From: Pseudomonas fluorescens
GTDB taxonomy: Bacteria > Pseudomonadota > Gammaproteobacteria > Pseudomonadales > Pseudomonadaceae
Direction: 5' to 3'
Length of the DNA stretch: 64,000 nucleotides
NCBI GenBank assembly: GCA_902825215.1
Contig: LR782234.1
Coordinates: 1,736,001 to 1,800,000 of the forward strand
Each line of letters opens with the position of its first letter. Within the stretch, counting starts at the first letter, position 1. A program made the position numbers and the translations under genes. Below, in pieces: positions 25,830 to 36,092 of this stretch. The notes under the pieces are model-generated. The model was not told the DNA's origin. It made no database searches and worked only from the letters and a program-made list of their open reading frames with translations.

Positions 25830-27305
25830 ATGTGGCGTGAAACCAAAATTCTGCTGATCGATGACGATAGCGTCCGCCGCCGTGACATGGCGGTGATTTT
25901 GAATTTTCTCGGCGAAGAAAATTTGCCCTGCGGCAGCCATGACTGGCAGCAGGCTGTCGGCTCTTTGTCATCTAGTCGTGAGGTCATTTGCGTACTGATC
26001 GGGACCGTCAATGCTCCTGGTGCGCTTTTGGGCTTGCTAAAGACACTCTCAACCTGGGATGAGTTCCTTCCGGTTTTGTTGATGGGCGATAATTCTTCCG
26101 TTGACTTGCCTGAAGACCAGCGTCGGCGGGTGCTTTCCACCCTCGAGATGCCGCCCAGCTACAGCAAATTGCTCGATTCGCTGCACCGTGCCCAGGTCTA
26201 TCGCGAGATGTATGATCAGGCCCGCGAGCGCGGTCGTCATCGTGAACCCAATCTGTTCCGCAGCCTCGTCGGCACCAGCCGGGCGATCCAGCACGTGCGC
26301 CAGATGATGCAGCAGGTCGCCGACACCGACGCCAGCGTGCTGATCCTTGGCGAATCCGGCACCGGCAAGGAAGTGGTCGCGCGCAACCTGCATTACCATT
26401 CCAAGCGCCGTGACGCGCCGTTTGTGCCAGTCAATTGCGGGGCGATCCCGGCCGAATTGCTGGAAAGCGAACTGTTCGGCCATGAGAAGGGCGCCTTCAC
26501 CGGGGCGATCACCAGCCGTGCCGGCCGTTTCGAACTGGCCAACGGCGGTACGCTGTTCCTTGACGAAATTGGCGACATGCCGTTGCCGATGCAGGTCAAA
26601 CTGCTGCGCGTGTTGCAGGAGCGCACCTTCGAGCGCGTAGGCAGCAACAAGACCCAGAGCGTTGACGTGCGCATCATCGCGGCGACGCACAAGAATCTCG
26701 AAAGCATGATCGAGATCGGCAGCTTCCGCGAAGACCTCTATTATCGCCTGAACGTGTTCCCGATCGAGATGGCGCCGCTGCGTGAGCGCGTCGAAGACAT
26801 CCCGTTGCTGATGAACGAACTGATCTCGCGCATGGAACATGAAAAGCGCGGTTCGATCCGTTTCAACTCGGCGGCGATCATGTCGCTGTGCCGTCACGGC
26901 TGGCCGGGCAACGTTCGCGAACTGGCCAACCTCGTCGAGCGCATGGCGATCATGCATCCGTACGGGGTGATTGGCGTGGTCGAGTTGCCGAAGAAATTCC
27001 GCTACGTTGACGACGAAGACGAGCAGATGGTCGACAGCCTGCGCAGCGATCTGGAAGAGCGTGTGGCCATCAACGGTCACACGCCGGATTTCAGCGCCAA
27101 CGCCTTGCTGCCGCCGGAAGGCCTGGATCTGAAGGACTACCTCGGTGGTCTGGAGCAGGGCCTGATCCAGCAGGCACTGGACGATGCCAACGGCATCGTG
27201 GCGCGAGCGGCGGAACGCTTGCGCATCCGTCGTACCACGCTGGTCGAGAAGATGCGCAAGTACGGCATGAGCCGGCGCGATGGAGACGAACAGGCGGATG
27301 ATTGA
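25830..27305 (+). CDS. fleQ: Flagellar master regulator FleQ
   Basis: 491 residues. Residues 1 to about 125 are an atypical receiver-like FleQ domain ([20 protein letters not shown]) whose usual phospho-acceptor region reads [13 protein letters not shown] with no aspartate. The AAA+ sigma-54 interaction domain follows (Walker A GESGTGKE near 173, GAFTGA at 221-226, [17 protein letters not shown]), and the C-terminal Fis-type helix-turn-helix ([25 protein letters not shown]). FleQ activates sigma-54 flagellar promoters, is antagonised by FleN and binds cyclic di-GMP. Mono-cistronic here, before fleSR. Confidence 0.97.
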   Translation: MWRETKILLIDDDSVRRRDMAVILNFLGEENLPCGSHDWQQAVGSLSSSREVICVLIGTVNAPGALLGLLKTLSTWDEFLPVLLMGDNSSVDLPEDQRRRVLSTLEMPPSYSKLLDSLHRAQVYREMYDQARERGRHREPNLFRSLVGTSRAIQHVRQMMQQVADTDASVLILGESGTGKEVVARNLHYHSKRRDAPFVPVNCGAIPAELLESELFGHEKGAFTGAITSRAGRFELANGGTLFLDEIGDMPLPMQVKLLRVLQERTFERVGSNKTQSVDVRIIAATHKNLESMIEIGSFREDLYYRLNVFPIEMAPLRERVEDIPLLMNELISRMEHEKRGSIRFNSAAIMSLCRHGWPGNVRELANLVERMAIMHPYGVIGVVELPKKFRYVDDEDEQMVDSLRSDLEERVAINGHTPDFSANALLPPEGLDLKDYLGGLEQGLIQQALDDANGIVARAAERLRIRRTTLVEKMRKYGMSRRDGDEQADD

Positions 27306-27346
27306 CGCCTGTTTTCCAGGTGCTTCATTTATAAGCGTTTTTTTTT

Positions 27347-27362
27347 AGGCACGGGTATTGCT
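27347..27362 (+). promoter_or_regulatory. Sigma-54 promoter of fleSR
   Basis: AGGCACG-GGTA-TTGCT matches the -24/-12 consensus at 11 of 12 fixed positions with correct spacing, 53 nt before fleS. In P. aeruginosa fleSR is a FleQ-activated class II operon. Confidence 0.88.
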
Positions 27363-27415
27363 ACACCCCTCGCAACGTTCCGTTTCACTGACGGTCAGCC
27401 AAGCGAGAGAGCACA

Positions 27416-28627
27416 ATGCCCCAAGCCGCCCAGATCTCTTCTGCCTCCAATATCGTGGGGCAACCCTCGTCCGTAGAGCAGGCAAGCCGTCAGGGACTTG
27501 AGCAGGCGTTCGAACTGTTCAACCAGATGTCCAGCCAACTGACCGACTCCTACAGCATGCTCGAAGCGCGGGTAACCGAGCTCAAGGGCGAGCTGGCCGT
27601 GGTCAGCGCCCAGCGCATGCAGGAGCTGGCGGAAAAGGAACGCCTGGCCAACCGCCTGCAAAACCTCCTCGACTTACTCCCCGGCGGCGTGATCGTCATC
27701 GACGGCCACGGTCTGGTGCGCGAAGCCAATCCGGCTGCCATCGACTTGCTCGGCTCGCCACTCGAAGGCGAGCTCTGGCGTCATGTGATTGCACGTTGCT
27801 TCGCGCCGCGTGAAGACGACGGTCACGAAATCTCTTTGAAAAACGGTCGACGCCTGTCGATCTCAACCCGCTCGCTTGACGCCGAGCCGGGGCAGTTGGT
27901 GCTGCTCAACGATCTGACCGAAACCCGTCATCTGCAAGACCAGCTGGCGCGCCACGAGCGTTTGTCTTCGCTGGGGCGCATGGTCGCTTCACTGGCTCAC
28001 CAGATTCGTACGCCGCTGTCCGCGGCGTTGCTCTACGCCAGTCATTTGACTGAACAGCAACTGCCGGTGGAAACCCAGCAAAGGTTTGCCGGACGCCTGA
28101 AAGAGCGTTTGCACGAACTGGAGCATCAGGTGCGCGACATGTTGGTGTTCGCTCGCGGCGAGCTGCCGCTCACCGATCGCCTCACGCCCGATGCCTTGAT
28201 GCAATCGTTGCAGGCAGCAGCGCTGACCCATGTGCAGGACCTGCCAATCCGCTGGCAGTGCGACAGTCATTCCGGTGAGTTGCTGTGCAACCGCGACACA
28301 CTGGTCGGCGCACTGCTCAATCTGATCGAAAACGCCATTCAGGCCAGCGCCGGCGAAGCGCGCCTGAAAGTGCATTGCTACACCCGTGAAAACACATTGC
28401 GCCTGTGTGTCAGCGACAGTGGCAGCGGCATTGACCCTGCAGTTCTGGCGCGCCTCGGTGAGCCGTTTTTTACCACCAAAGTCACCGGTACCGGCCTCGG
28501 CCTGACCGTGGTCAAGGCGGTGGCCCGCGCGCATCAGGGCGAGTTGACCCTGCGTTCGCGCGTGGGGCGAGGTACTTGCGCGCAGGTCTGCCTGCCGCTG
28601 TTTTCCGCCGCACAGGGAGTTGAATAA
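27416..28627 (+). CDS. fleS: Flagellar two-component sensor kinase FleS
   Basis: 403 residues, no membrane segment, so cytoplasmic. An N-terminal coiled coil (about 30-85) leads to a PAS domain (LLDLLPGGVIVIDGHGLVREANPAA), then HisKA with His195 in LAHQIRTPLSAALL and HATPase (N box LLNLIENAIQAS, G boxes DSGSGIDP and TGLGLTVVKAVARAH). Phosphorylates FleR. The response regulator gene begins six bases after its stop. Confidence 0.96.
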   Translation: MPQAAQISSASNIVGQPSSVEQASRQGLEQAFELFNQMSSQLTDSYSMLEARVTELKGELAVVSAQRMQELAEKERLANRLQNLLDLLPGGVIVIDGHGLVREANPAAIDLLGSPLEGELWRHVIARCFAPREDDGHEISLKNGRRLSISTRSLDAEPGQLVLLNDLTETRHLQDQLARHERLSSLGRMVASLAHQIRTPLSAALLYASHLTEQQLPVETQQRFAGRLKERLHELEHQVRDMLVFARGELPLTDRLTPDALMQSLQAAALTHVQDLPIRWQCDSHSGELLCNRDTLVGALLNLIENAIQASAGEARLKVHCYTRENTLRLCVSDSGSGIDPAVLARLGEPFFTTKVTGTGLGLTVVKAVARAHQGELTLRSRVGRGTCAQVCLPLFSAAQGVE

Positions 28628-28632
28628 ACGTC

Positions 28633-30015
28633 ATGGGCATCAAGGTGTTGCTGGTCGAAGATGACCGTTCGTTGCGCGAGGCGCTGGCCGATACGCTATT
28701 GCTCGGCGGGTACGATTACCGCGCGGTCGGTTGCGCCGAGGACGCGTTGACGGCTGTTGCGCACGAAGCCTTCAATCTGGTGGTCAGTGACGTCAACATG
28801 CCCGGCATGGACGGCCATCAACTGCTCGCATTGTTGCGTGCACGCCAGCCGCAATTGCCGGTGTTGCTGATGACCGCCCACGGTGCCGTCGAACGTGCCG
28901 TCGACGCGATGCGTCAGGGCGCGGCGGATTATCTGGTCAAGCCGTTCGAGCCCAAGGCGCTGCTCGATCTGGTGGCGCGGCATGCGCTGGGCAGCATCGG
29001 TGACGCTGAAGCTGAAGGGCCGATTGCCGTTGAGCCGGCCAGTGCGCAATTGCTCGATCTTGCCGCACGGGTGGCGCGCAGCGATTCCACGGTATTGATC
29101 TCTGGCGAGTCCGGCACTGGTAAAGAAGTGCTGGCGCGCTACATTCACCAGCAGTCGCACCGCGCCAATCAACCGTTCATTGCGATCAACTGCGCGGCGA
29201 TCCCCGACAACATGCTCGAAGCGACGTTGTTCGGTCATGAGAAAGGTTCGTTTACCGGCGCCATCGCCGCTCAGCCGGGCAAGTTCGAGCAGGCCGACGG
29301 TGGCACCATTCTGCTCGACGAAATATCGGAGATGCCTCTGGGCCTGCAAGCCAAGTTGCTGCGTGTCTTGCAGGAGCGTGAAGTCGAGCGCGTTGGCGCT
29401 CGCAAGCCGATCACCCTGGATATCCGCGTGGTCGCTACCACCAACCGTGATCTGGCGGGCGAAGTGGCGGCGGGGCGCTTCCGTGAGGATCTGTTTTACC
29501 GCCTGTCGGTTTTCCCCCTGGCCTGGCGTCCACTTCGCGAGCGCACTGCCGATATCCTGCCGCTGGCGGAAAGATTGCTGGCCAAACACGTCAATAAAAT
29601 GAAGCACGCCGCGGCGAGACTTTCGCCTGAAGCGAAGGCATGCCTCACGGCCTATCCATGGCCCGGGAATGTGCGCGAGCTGGATAACGCCATTCAACGG
29701 GCGCTGATCCTGCAGCAAGGCGGGTTGATTCAGCCGCAGGATTTCTGCCTCGCTGGTGCGCTGCCGGTTGCAGCTTTGCCGGTCGCCGCGCCGGCGGTTC
29801 GAGAGCTTGAAGTCGAAGCGGATTCGTCCGGTGCGCTGGGCGATGACCTGCGCCGCCGGGAGTTTCAGATGATCATCGACACCCTGCGGGCCGAGCGCGG
29901 CCGACGCAAGGAAGCCGCAGAAAAACTCGGCATCAGCCCGCGTACCTTGCGCTACAAACTGGCGCAGATGCGCGATGCCGGGATGGACGTCGAAGCTTAT
30001 CTGTTCGCCACCTGA
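28633..30015 (+). CDS. fleR: Flagellar response regulator FleR
   Basis: 460 residues. Receiver domain with VSDVNMPGMDG as phosphorylation site, sigma-54 AAA+ domain ([21 protein letters not shown] at 205-210 instead of GAFTGA, a tolerated variant; FREDLFYRLSVFPL) and a Fis-type HTH (RRKEAAEKLGISPRTLRYKLAQM). Activates class III genes for basal body, hook and cap. Possible targets here are the sigma-54 promoters before fliE, fliK, fliL and flhA, although several of those are FleQ targets in P. aeruginosa. Confidence 0.97.
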   Translation: MGIKVLLVEDDRSLREALADTLLLGGYDYRAVGCAEDALTAVAHEAFNLVVSDVNMPGMDGHQLLALLRARQPQLPVLLMTAHGAVERAVDAMRQGAADYLVKPFEPKALLDLVARHALGSIGDAEAEGPIAVEPASAQLLDLAARVARSDSTVLISGESGTGKEVLARYIHQQSHRANQPFIAINCAAIPDNMLEATLFGHEKGSFTGAIAAQPGKFEQADGGTILLDEISEMPLGLQAKLLRVLQEREVERVGARKPITLDIRVVATTNRDLAGEVAAGRFREDLFYRLSVFPLAWRPLRERTADILPLAERLLAKHVNKMKHAAARLSPEAKACLTAYPWPGNVRELDNAIQRALILQQGGLIQPQDFCLAGALPVAALPVAAPAVRELEVEADSSGALGDDLRRREFQMIIDTLRAERGRRKEAAEKLGISPRTLRYKLAQMRDAGMDVEAYLFAT

Positions 30016-30050
30016 ATCGCCGCGCAACAATCAACATGTTTTTCTCAAAG

Positions 30051-30072
30051 GGGTGCCCGTTAGCTGGCACCC
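30051..30072. promoter_or_regulatory. Hairpin overlapping the fliE promoter
   Basis: GGGTGCC and GGCACCC are exact 7-bp complements around an 8-base loop, 36 bases after fleR. The right arm contains the GGCAC of the -24 element. A short T-rich tail (TTGTT) follows, so this could be the fleR terminator and the core of the next promoter at once. Confidence 0.6.
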
Positions 30073-30080
30073 TTGTTGCT
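30065..30080 (+). promoter_or_regulatory. Sigma-54 promoter of the fliE operon
   Basis: TGGCACC-CTTG-TTGCT, 11 of 12 fixed consensus positions, correct spacing, 62 nt before fliE. Confidence 0.88.
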
Positions 30081-30142
30081 AATACCTGTGTACCCGCCGA
30101 GTGAAGTGTCAAAAAATTGCGGGCCGCCCAAGAGAGTAGACC

Positions 30143-30472
30143 ATGAGCCAAGGTATTGAATTTAATCGGTTGATGATGGACATGCAGGCCATGAAAGTGG
30201 ATGCCATGTCTGCGCGCAAATCGACCGCCGCTGTTCCTGAACTGGCGGGCAGCAGCTTTTCCGACATGCTCGGTCAAGCGATCAACAAAGTCAGCGATAC
30301 CCAGCAGGCGTCGACTCAACTGGCCAACGCCTTCGAGGTCGGCAAGAGCGGCGTCGATCTGACCGACGTGATGGTCGCGTCACAGAAAGCCAGCGTGTCG
30401 TTCCAGGCTCTGACCCAGGTGCGCAACAAACTGGTTCAGGCGTATCAAGACATCATGCAGATGCCGGTATAA
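30143..30472 (+). CDS. fliE: Flagellar hook-basal body protein FliE
   Basis: 109 residues. FliE joins the MS ring to the proximal rod. Helical C-terminal region ([62 protein letters not shown]) is the family signature, including the typical PV ending. First gene of fliEFGHIJ. Confidence 0.96.
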   Translation: MSQGIEFNRLMMDMQAMKVDAMSARKSTAAVPELAGSSFSDMLGQAINKVSDTQQASTQLANAFEVGKSGVDLTDVMVASQKASVSFQALTQVRNKLVQAYQDIMQMPV

Positions 30473-30487
30473 GGGCGAGATTGAGTC

Positions 30488-32275
30488 ATGGCAGAAGCAG
30501 TCGCTGATAACGTTCCGGCCAAGGCCACCCCGATCGACGGCAAACCGCCGCTGTTCGGCCTGTCCTTCCTGGAAAACCTCTCCGAGATGACCATGCTGCG
30601 TCAGGTCGGCCTGTTGGTCGGGCTGGCGGCGAGCGTGGCGATTGGCTTTGCCGTGGTGCTGTGGTCGCAGCAGCCGGATTACCGTCCGCTGTACGGCAGC
30701 CTCGCCGGCCTGGACGCCAAGCAGGTCATGGAAACCCTGGCCGCCGCTGACATTCCTTACAACGTAGAACCCAATTCCGGCGCCTTGCTGGTCAAGGCCG
30801 ATGATCTGTCCCGTGCGCGGATGAAACTCGCGGCCGCTGGTGTCACTCCCAGCGACGGCAATATCGGTTTCGAAATCCTCGACAAGGAACAGGGTCTGGG
30901 TACCAGCCAGTTCATGGAAGCGACCCGTTATCGTCGCGGCCTCGAAGGTGAACTGGCGCGCACCATCTCCAGCCTGAACAACGTCAAGGGTGCCCGTGTG
31001 CACCTGGCGATTCCGAAAAGTTCGGTGTTCGTGCGTGACGAGCGCAAGCCGAGCGCTTCGGTACTGGTCGAGCTGTACAGCGGTCGTTCGCTGGAGCCGG
31101 GTCAGGTCGTAGCGATCATCAATCTGGTGGCGACCTCCGTTCCCGAGCTGAGCAAATCGCAGATCACCGTCGTCGATCAGAAGGGCAACCTGCTCTCCGA
31201 TCAGGCGGAAAACTCTGAAATGACCATGGCCGGCAAGCAATTCGATTACAGCCGCCGCATGGAAAGCATGCTCACCCAGCGCGTGCACAACATTCTGCAA
31301 CCGGTACTGGGCAACGATCGCTACAAGGCTGAAGTCTCCGCCGACATCGATTTCAGTGCCGTCGAATCGACCGCCGAGCAGTTCAACCCGGATCAACCGG
31401 CGTTGCGCAGCGAGCAGTCGGTCAACGAACAACGCACCGCCAGCAACGGCCCGCAAGGTGTGCCGGGTGCCCTGAGCAACCAGCCACCGTCGCCCGCCTC
31501 GGCACCGCAAACCACCGGTGGCGCGGCTGCCCCGGCGGGGATGATCCAGCCAGGTCAGCCATTGGTCGATGCCAACGGTCAGCAGATCATGGACCCGGCC
31601 ACCGGCCAGCCGATGCTCGCGCCGTACCCGGCAGACAAGCGTCAACAATCCACCAAGAACTTTGAGCTCGACCGTTCGATCAGCCACACCAAGCAGCAAC
31701 AGGGCCGTCTCAATCGCCTGTCGGTGTCGGTGGTGGTCGACGATCAGGTCAAGGTCAACGCGGCCAACGGCGAAACCAGCCGTGCGCCATGGACCGCCGA
31801 CGAATTGGCGCGCTTCACCCGTCTGGTGCAGGACGCCGTCGGTTTCGACGCCAGCCGTGGCGACAGCGTCAGCGTGATCAACATGCCGTTCTCTGCCGAG
31901 CGCGGCGAAGTGATTGCCGATATTCCGTTCTACTCCCAGCCATGGTTCTGGGACATCGTCAAACAAGTGCTGGGTGTGTTGTTCATCCTGGTGCTGGTGT
32001 TTGGTGTGCTGCGTCCGGTGCTCAACAACATCACCGGCGGTGGCAAAGGCAAGGAGCTGGCCGGTCTGGGCAGCGACGTGGAACTCGGTGGCATGGGCGG
32101 CCTGGACGGCGAACTGGCCAACGACCGCGTAAGCCTCGGTGGTCCGCAGAGCATTCTGTTGCCGAGCCCGAGCGAGGGTTATGACGCGCAGCTGAATGCA
32201 ATCAAGAGTCTGGTAGCTGAAGACCCGGGGCGCGTGGCTCAGGTCGTGAAAGAGTGGATTAACGCAGATGAGTGA
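30488..32275 (+). CDS. fliF: Flagellar MS-ring protein FliF
   Basis: 595 residues. Two transmembrane helices frame a large periplasmic part: residues about 37-60 (VGLLVGLAASVAIGFAVVLW) and about 488-510 (IVKQVLGVLFILVLVFGVL). Between them are the YscJ/FliF ring-building motifs (LYGSLAGLDAKQVMETLAAADIPY) and a Pro/Gln-rich segment near 325-380. The cytoplasmic tail (SEGYDAQLNAIKSLVAEDPGRVAQVVKEWI) binds FliG, whose gene overlaps the 3' end by 8 bases. Confidence 0.97.
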   Translation: MAEAVADNVPAKATPIDGKPPLFGLSFLENLSEMTMLRQVGLLVGLAASVAIGFAVVLWSQQPDYRPLYGSLAGLDAKQVMETLAAADIPYNVEPNSGALLVKADDLSRARMKLAAAGVTPSDGNIGFEILDKEQGLGTSQFMEATRYRRGLEGELARTISSLNNVKGARVHLAIPKSSVFVRDERKPSASVLVELYSGRSLEPGQVVAIINLVATSVPELSKSQITVVDQKGNLLSDQAENSEMTMAGKQFDYSRRMESMLTQRVHNILQPVLGNDRYKAEVSADIDFSAVESTAEQFNPDQPALRSEQSVNEQRTASNGPQGVPGALSNQPPSPASAPQTTGGAAAPAGMIQPGQPLVDANGQQIMDPATGQPMLAPYPADKRQQSTKNFELDRSISHTKQQQGRLNRLSVSVVVDDQVKVNAANGETSRAPWTADELARFTRLVQDAVGFDASRGDSVSVINMPFSAERGEVIADIPFYSQPWFWDIVKQVLGVLFILVLVFGVLRPVLNNITGGGKGKELAGLGSDVELGGMGGLDGELANDRVSLGGPQSILLPSPSEGYDAQLNAIKSLVAEDPGRVAQVVKEWINADE

Positions 32276-33287
32276 TAACCGAGCCGCCACCCTCAAACTG
32301 ACCAAGGTCGACAAAGCCGCGATTCTGCTGCTGTCCCTCGGTTCGACCGATGCTGCGCAAGTGCTGCGTCACATGGGCCCGAAAGAAGTGCAGCGGGTCG
32401 GCGTGGCCATGGCGCAGATGGGCAACGTCCATCGCGAGCAGGTCGAGCAGGTCATGAGCGAGTTCGTCGACATCGTCGGCGATCAGACCAGCCTCGGCGT
32501 CGGCTCCGACGACTATGTGCGCAAAATGCTCACCCAGGCGCTGGGCGAAGACAAGGCCAACGGCCTGATCGACCGCATCCTGCTCGGTGGCAACACCAGT
32601 GGCCTGGATAGCCTGAAATGGATGGAGCCGCGCGCGGTCGCCGACGTCATCCGTTACGAACACCCGCAGATCCAGGCGATCGTGGTCGCGTACCTCGACC
32701 CGGATCAGGCCGGTGAAGTGCTCGGCAACTTCGACCACAAGGTGCGTCTGGACATCATCCTGCGCGTCTCGTCGTTGAACACCGTGCAACCGGCGGCATT
32801 GAAAGAGCTCAACCAGATTCTCGAGAAGCAGTTCTCCGGCAACTCGAATGCCTCGCGCACCACCCTGGGTGGCATCAAGCGTGCGGCCGACATCATGAAC
32901 TTCCTCGACAGCTCGATCGAAGGCCAGCTCATGGACTCGATCCGCGAAGTCGACGAAGACCTGTCCGGTCAGATCGAAGACCTCATGTTCGTGTTCAACA
33001 ACCTGGCGGACGTCGACGACCGCGGGATTCAGGCGCTGCTGCGCGAAGTCTCGTCCGACGTGCTGGTGCTGGCCCTCAAGGGTTCGGACGAAGGCGTCAA
33101 GGAAAAGATCTTCAAGAACATGTCCAAACGTGCTGCCGAACTGTTGCGCGACGACCTCGAAGCCAAAGGCCCGGTGCGCGTCAGCGACGTCGAAACCGCG
33201 CAGAAGGAAATCCTCACCATCGCCCGCCGCATGGCCGAAGCCGGCGAGATCGTGCTCGGTGGCAAGGGCGGCGAGGAAATGATCTAA
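32268..33287 (+). CDS. fliG: Flagellar motor switch protein FliG
   Basis: 339 residues with N, middle and C armadillo-type domains. LTKVDKAAILLLSLG opens the N-domain, EHPQIQAIVVAYLD with the middle-domain motif follows, and the C-domain has the charged torque helix region (LREVSSDVLVLALKGSDEGVKEKIFKNMSKRAAELLRDDLE). Part of the rotor C ring with FliM and FliN. Confidence 0.97.
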   Translation: MSDNRAATLKLTKVDKAAILLLSLGSTDAAQVLRHMGPKEVQRVGVAMAQMGNVHREQVEQVMSEFVDIVGDQTSLGVGSDDYVRKMLTQALGEDKANGLIDRILLGGNTSGLDSLKWMEPRAVADVIRYEHPQIQAIVVAYLDPDQAGEVLGNFDHKVRLDIILRVSSLNTVQPAALKELNQILEKQFSGNSNASRTTLGGIKRAADIMNFLDSSIEGQLMDSIREVDEDLSGQIEDLMFVFNNLADVDDRGIQALLREVSSDVLVLALKGSDEGVKEKIFKNMSKRAAELLRDDLEAKGPVRVSDVETAQKEILTIARRMAEAGEIVLGGKGGEEMI

Positions 33288-33291
33288 GCCC

Positions 33292-34098
33292 ATGGACAAG
33301 CCTGACGAGTCTGTGACGGATCTGATCCGCGCCCGCGATGTTCGTGGTTTCGAATCCTGGGCGCTGCCCAGCTTCGACCCGCCAAAACCGGAACCCGAGC
33401 CCGAGCCGGAACCCGAACCGCCGGAAATGGAAGAAGTGCCGCTGGAAGAAGTCCAGCCACTGACCCTGGAAGAACTCGAAAGCATCCGTCAGGAGGCTTA
33501 CAACGAGGGCTTCGCCATTGGCGAAAAGGAAGGTTTTCACAGCGCCACGCTGAAGGTGCGTCAGGAAGCCGAAGTGGCGCTGGCGGCGAAACTCGCCAGC
33601 CTTGAGCAACTGATGGGCCACCTGTTCGAGCCGATCGCCGAACAGGACACGCAGATTGAAAAGTCGCTGGTCGACCTCGTCCAGCACATCACTAAACAAG
33701 TGATCAAGCGCGAGCTGGCGATCGATTCGAGCCAGATCGAACACGTCATGCGCGACGCCCTAAAGCTGTTGCCGCTGGGCGTCGACAACGTGCGCCTGTA
33801 CGTCAATCCGCAGGATTTCGAACAGGCCAAGAGCCTGCGCGAGCGTCACGAAGAAACCTGGCGCATCGTCGAAGACGAAGCGCTGATGCCGGGTGGTTGC
33901 CGGGTTGAAACCGCGCACAGCCGCATCGATGCGAGCATTGAAACCCGCGTTGCGCAGGTCATGGACAAGCTGTTCGACCAGTTGCACGAGCAGGCTTTGC
34001 ATCCGGCCGAGGCCGACCTGAGCCTGGACATCCCCGACGACATCAAGCCGACGGCTGCTGCAGAAGAGCCGCTCGCGGACCACCCCGATGCGCCTTGA
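33292..34098 (+). CDS. fliH: Flagellar assembly protein FliH
   Basis: 268 residues. Negative regulator and stator of the FliI ATPase. A Pro/Glu repeat (residues about 25-43) precedes the FliH/HrpE domain ([77 protein letters not shown]). Overlaps fliI by 11 bases. Confidence 0.94.
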   Translation: MDKPDESVTDLIRARDVRGFESWALPSFDPPKPEPEPEPEPEPPEMEEVPLEEVQPLTLEELESIRQEAYNEGFAIGEKEGFHSATLKVRQEAEVALAAKLASLEQLMGHLFEPIAEQDTQIEKSLVDLVQHITKQVIKRELAIDSSQIEHVMRDALKLLPLGVDNVRLYVNPQDFEQAKSLRERHEETWRIVEDEALMPGGCRVETAHSRIDASIETRVAQVMDKLFDQLHEQALHPAEADLSLDIPDDIKPTAAAEEPLADHPDAP

Positions 34099-35446
34099 AC
34101 GCACCAGCTTCGCCAAGCGCCTGAGCACCTACGCCGAGGCCACCGAGATGGCCGGCGCGCCGATTCTCGAAGGGCGCCTGCTGCGCATGGTCGGCCTCAC
34201 GCTCGAAGCCGAAGGCCTGCGCGCGGCCATGGGCACGCGCTGCCTGGTGATCAACGACGACAGCTATCACCCCTCGCAGGTCGAAGCGGAGGTCATGGGC
34301 TTTTCCGGCAGCAAAGTCTTTCTGATGCCGGTCGGCAGCGTCGCCGGAATTGCGCCGGGCGCCCGCGTGGTGCCGCTGGCCGAAACCGGTCGTTTGCCGA
34401 TGGGCATGAGCATGCTCGGTCGTGTGCTTGACGGCGCCGGCCGCGCGCTGGACGGCAAGGGCGGCATGAAGGCCGAAGACTGGGTGCCGATGGACGGCCC
34501 GACGATCAACCCGCTCAACCGTGACCCGATCAGCGAGCCGCTGGACGTCGGTATCCGTTGCATCAACGGTTTGCTGACGGTCGGGCGCGGCCAGCGTCTG
34601 GGTCTGTTCGCCGGTACCGGTGTCGGTAAATCGGTGCTGCTGGGCATGATGACGCGCTTCACCGAGGCCGACATTATCGTCGTCGGCCTGATCGGCGAGC
34701 GGGGTCGTGAAGTTAAAGAATTCATCGAGCACAGCCTCGGTGAAGAAGGCCTCAAGCGTTCCGTGGTGGTCGCCTCGCCGGCGGACGATGCGCCGCTGAT
34801 GCGTTTGCGCGCGGCGATGTATTGCACACGCATCGCCGAGTATTTCCGCGACAAGGGCAAGAACGTCCTGTTGCTGATGGACTCGCTGACCCGTTTCGCC
34901 CAGGCCCAGCGGGAAATCGCCCTGGCCATCGGCGAGCCGCCGGCGACCAAGGGTTATCCGCCGTCGGTGTTCGCCAAACTGCCGAAACTGGTCGAACGGG
35001 CCGGTAACGCGGAGAAGGGCGGCGGTTCGATTACGGCGTTCTACACCGTGCTGTCCGAGGGCGACGACCAGCAGGACCCGATTGCCGACTCGGCGCGAGG
35101 CGTGCTCGACGGGCACATCGTGCTGTCCCGGCGCCTGGCCGAAGAAGGGCACTATCCGGCCATCGATATCGAAGCGTCGATCAGCCGGGTGATGCCGGCG
35201 GTGGTCTCGCCGGAACACATGCAGCGCGCGCAATACTTCAAGCAGTTGTGGTCGCGCTATCAGCAGAGCCGCGATTTGATCAGTGTCGGCGCTTACGTGG
35301 CCGGTGGCGATCGTGAAACCGATCTGGCGATTTCCCTGCAACCGCAACTGGTTCGCTATCAGCGTCAGGGGCTGAACGACAAGATCACCATGGGCGAAAG
35401 CCAGGCTTACCTCGAGACCTTGTTCGCTCCGGCGGCGGGCGGGTAA
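34088..35446 (+). CDS. fliI: Flagellum-specific ATPase FliI
   Basis: 452 residues. Walker A GTGVGKS at 176-182, Walker B-type [17 protein letters not shown], and the F1-beta-like signature [31 protein letters not shown]. Energises entry of substrates into the type III export gate. No frameshift. Confidence 0.97.
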   Translation: MRLERTSFAKRLSTYAEATEMAGAPILEGRLLRMVGLTLEAEGLRAAMGTRCLVINDDSYHPSQVEAEVMGFSGSKVFLMPVGSVAGIAPGARVVPLAETGRLPMGMSMLGRVLDGAGRALDGKGGMKAEDWVPMDGPTINPLNRDPISEPLDVGIRCINGLLTVGRGQRLGLFAGTGVGKSVLLGMMTRFTEADIIVVGLIGERGREVKEFIEHSLGEEGLKRSVVVASPADDAPLMRLRAAMYCTRIAEYFRDKGKNVLLLMDSLTRFAQAQREIALAIGEPPATKGYPPSVFAKLPKLVERAGNAEKGGGSITAFYTVLSEGDDQQDPIADSARGVLDGHIVLSRRLAEEGHYPAIDIEASISRVMPAVVSPEHMQRAQYFKQLWSRYQQSRDLISVGAYVAGGDRETDLAISLQPQLVRYQRQGLNDKITMGESQAYLETLFAPAAGG

Positions 35447-35452
35447 GCGGTC

Positions 35453-35902
35453 ATGGCCGTCAGCCGCGCCGCGCGCCTGGCACCGGTGGTGGAAATGGCC
35501 GAAAAGGCCGAGAAAACCGCCGTGCAACGCATGGCTTATTTTCAGGGGCAGGTGACCGTTGCCGAGAGCAAGCTCGCCGACCTCAATGCCTTTCGTCTGG
35601 ATTACTCGCAGCAGTGGATCGTGCGCGGCAGCACCGGCGTGTCCGGTCAATGGCTGCTCGGGTTTCAGGGCTTTCTGGCGCAACTCGACACCGCCGTCGA
35701 CCAGCAGCGCCAGAGTCTGGTCTGGCACCAGAACAACCTCGAGAAGGCGCGTAATGAGTGGCAACAGGCGTTCGCTCGCGTCGAGGGTTTGCGCAAACTG
35801 GTGCAGCGTTACCGCGACGAGGCGCAGCGTCTGGAAGACAAGCGCGAGCAGAAGCTGCTCGATGAATTGTCCCAGCGCCTGCCGCGGCGTGATGCCTTCT
35901 AA
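35453..35902 (+). CDS. fliJ: Flagellar export protein FliJ
   Basis: 149 residues forming a long antiparallel coiled coil (heptads through residues 10-140, ending RYRDEAQRLEDKREQKLLDELSQRLPRR). FliJ links FliI to FlhA. ATG 35453 follows the fliI stop by six bases. Last gene of the fliE run; a REP pair follows immediately. Confidence 0.93.
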   Translation: MAVSRAARLAPVVEMAEKAEKTAVQRMAYFQGQVTVAESKLADLNAFRLDYSQQWIVRGSTGVSGQWLLGFQGFLAQLDTAVDQQRQSLVWHQNNLEKARNEWQQAFARVEGLRKLVQRYRDEAQRLEDKREQKLLDELSQRLPRRDAF

Positions 35903-35919
35903 AATCACCGCCGAACCCC

Positions 35920-36009
35920 TGTAGGAGCGAGCCTGCTCGCGAAGGCGCAGTGTCAGTCGACTCTGTAGTCAACTGACAGAATGCTTTCGCGAGCAGGCTC
36001 GCTCCCACA
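35920..36009. repeat. Inverted REP pair after fliJ
   Basis: GTAGGAGCGAGCCTGCTCGCG at the left and its inverted counterpart CGCGAGCAGGCTCGCTCCCAC at the right, around a spacer that itself contains TGTCAGT...ACTGACA. Typical P. fluorescens BIME; each REP is a hairpin and the pair can terminate or stabilise the fliJ end of the transcript. Confidence 0.88.
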
Positions 36010-36092
36010 CATGATCAACCGTTGCGCCTTGCCCCATCCCTGTCCAGGTGCTAAACCTTGTACAGGTTCGTCAATGACAAGGAAGCCAGACA

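Noticed and set aside
30380..32314. 644-residue frame on the - strand
   Set aside because: Shadow of fliF caused by high third-position G+C.
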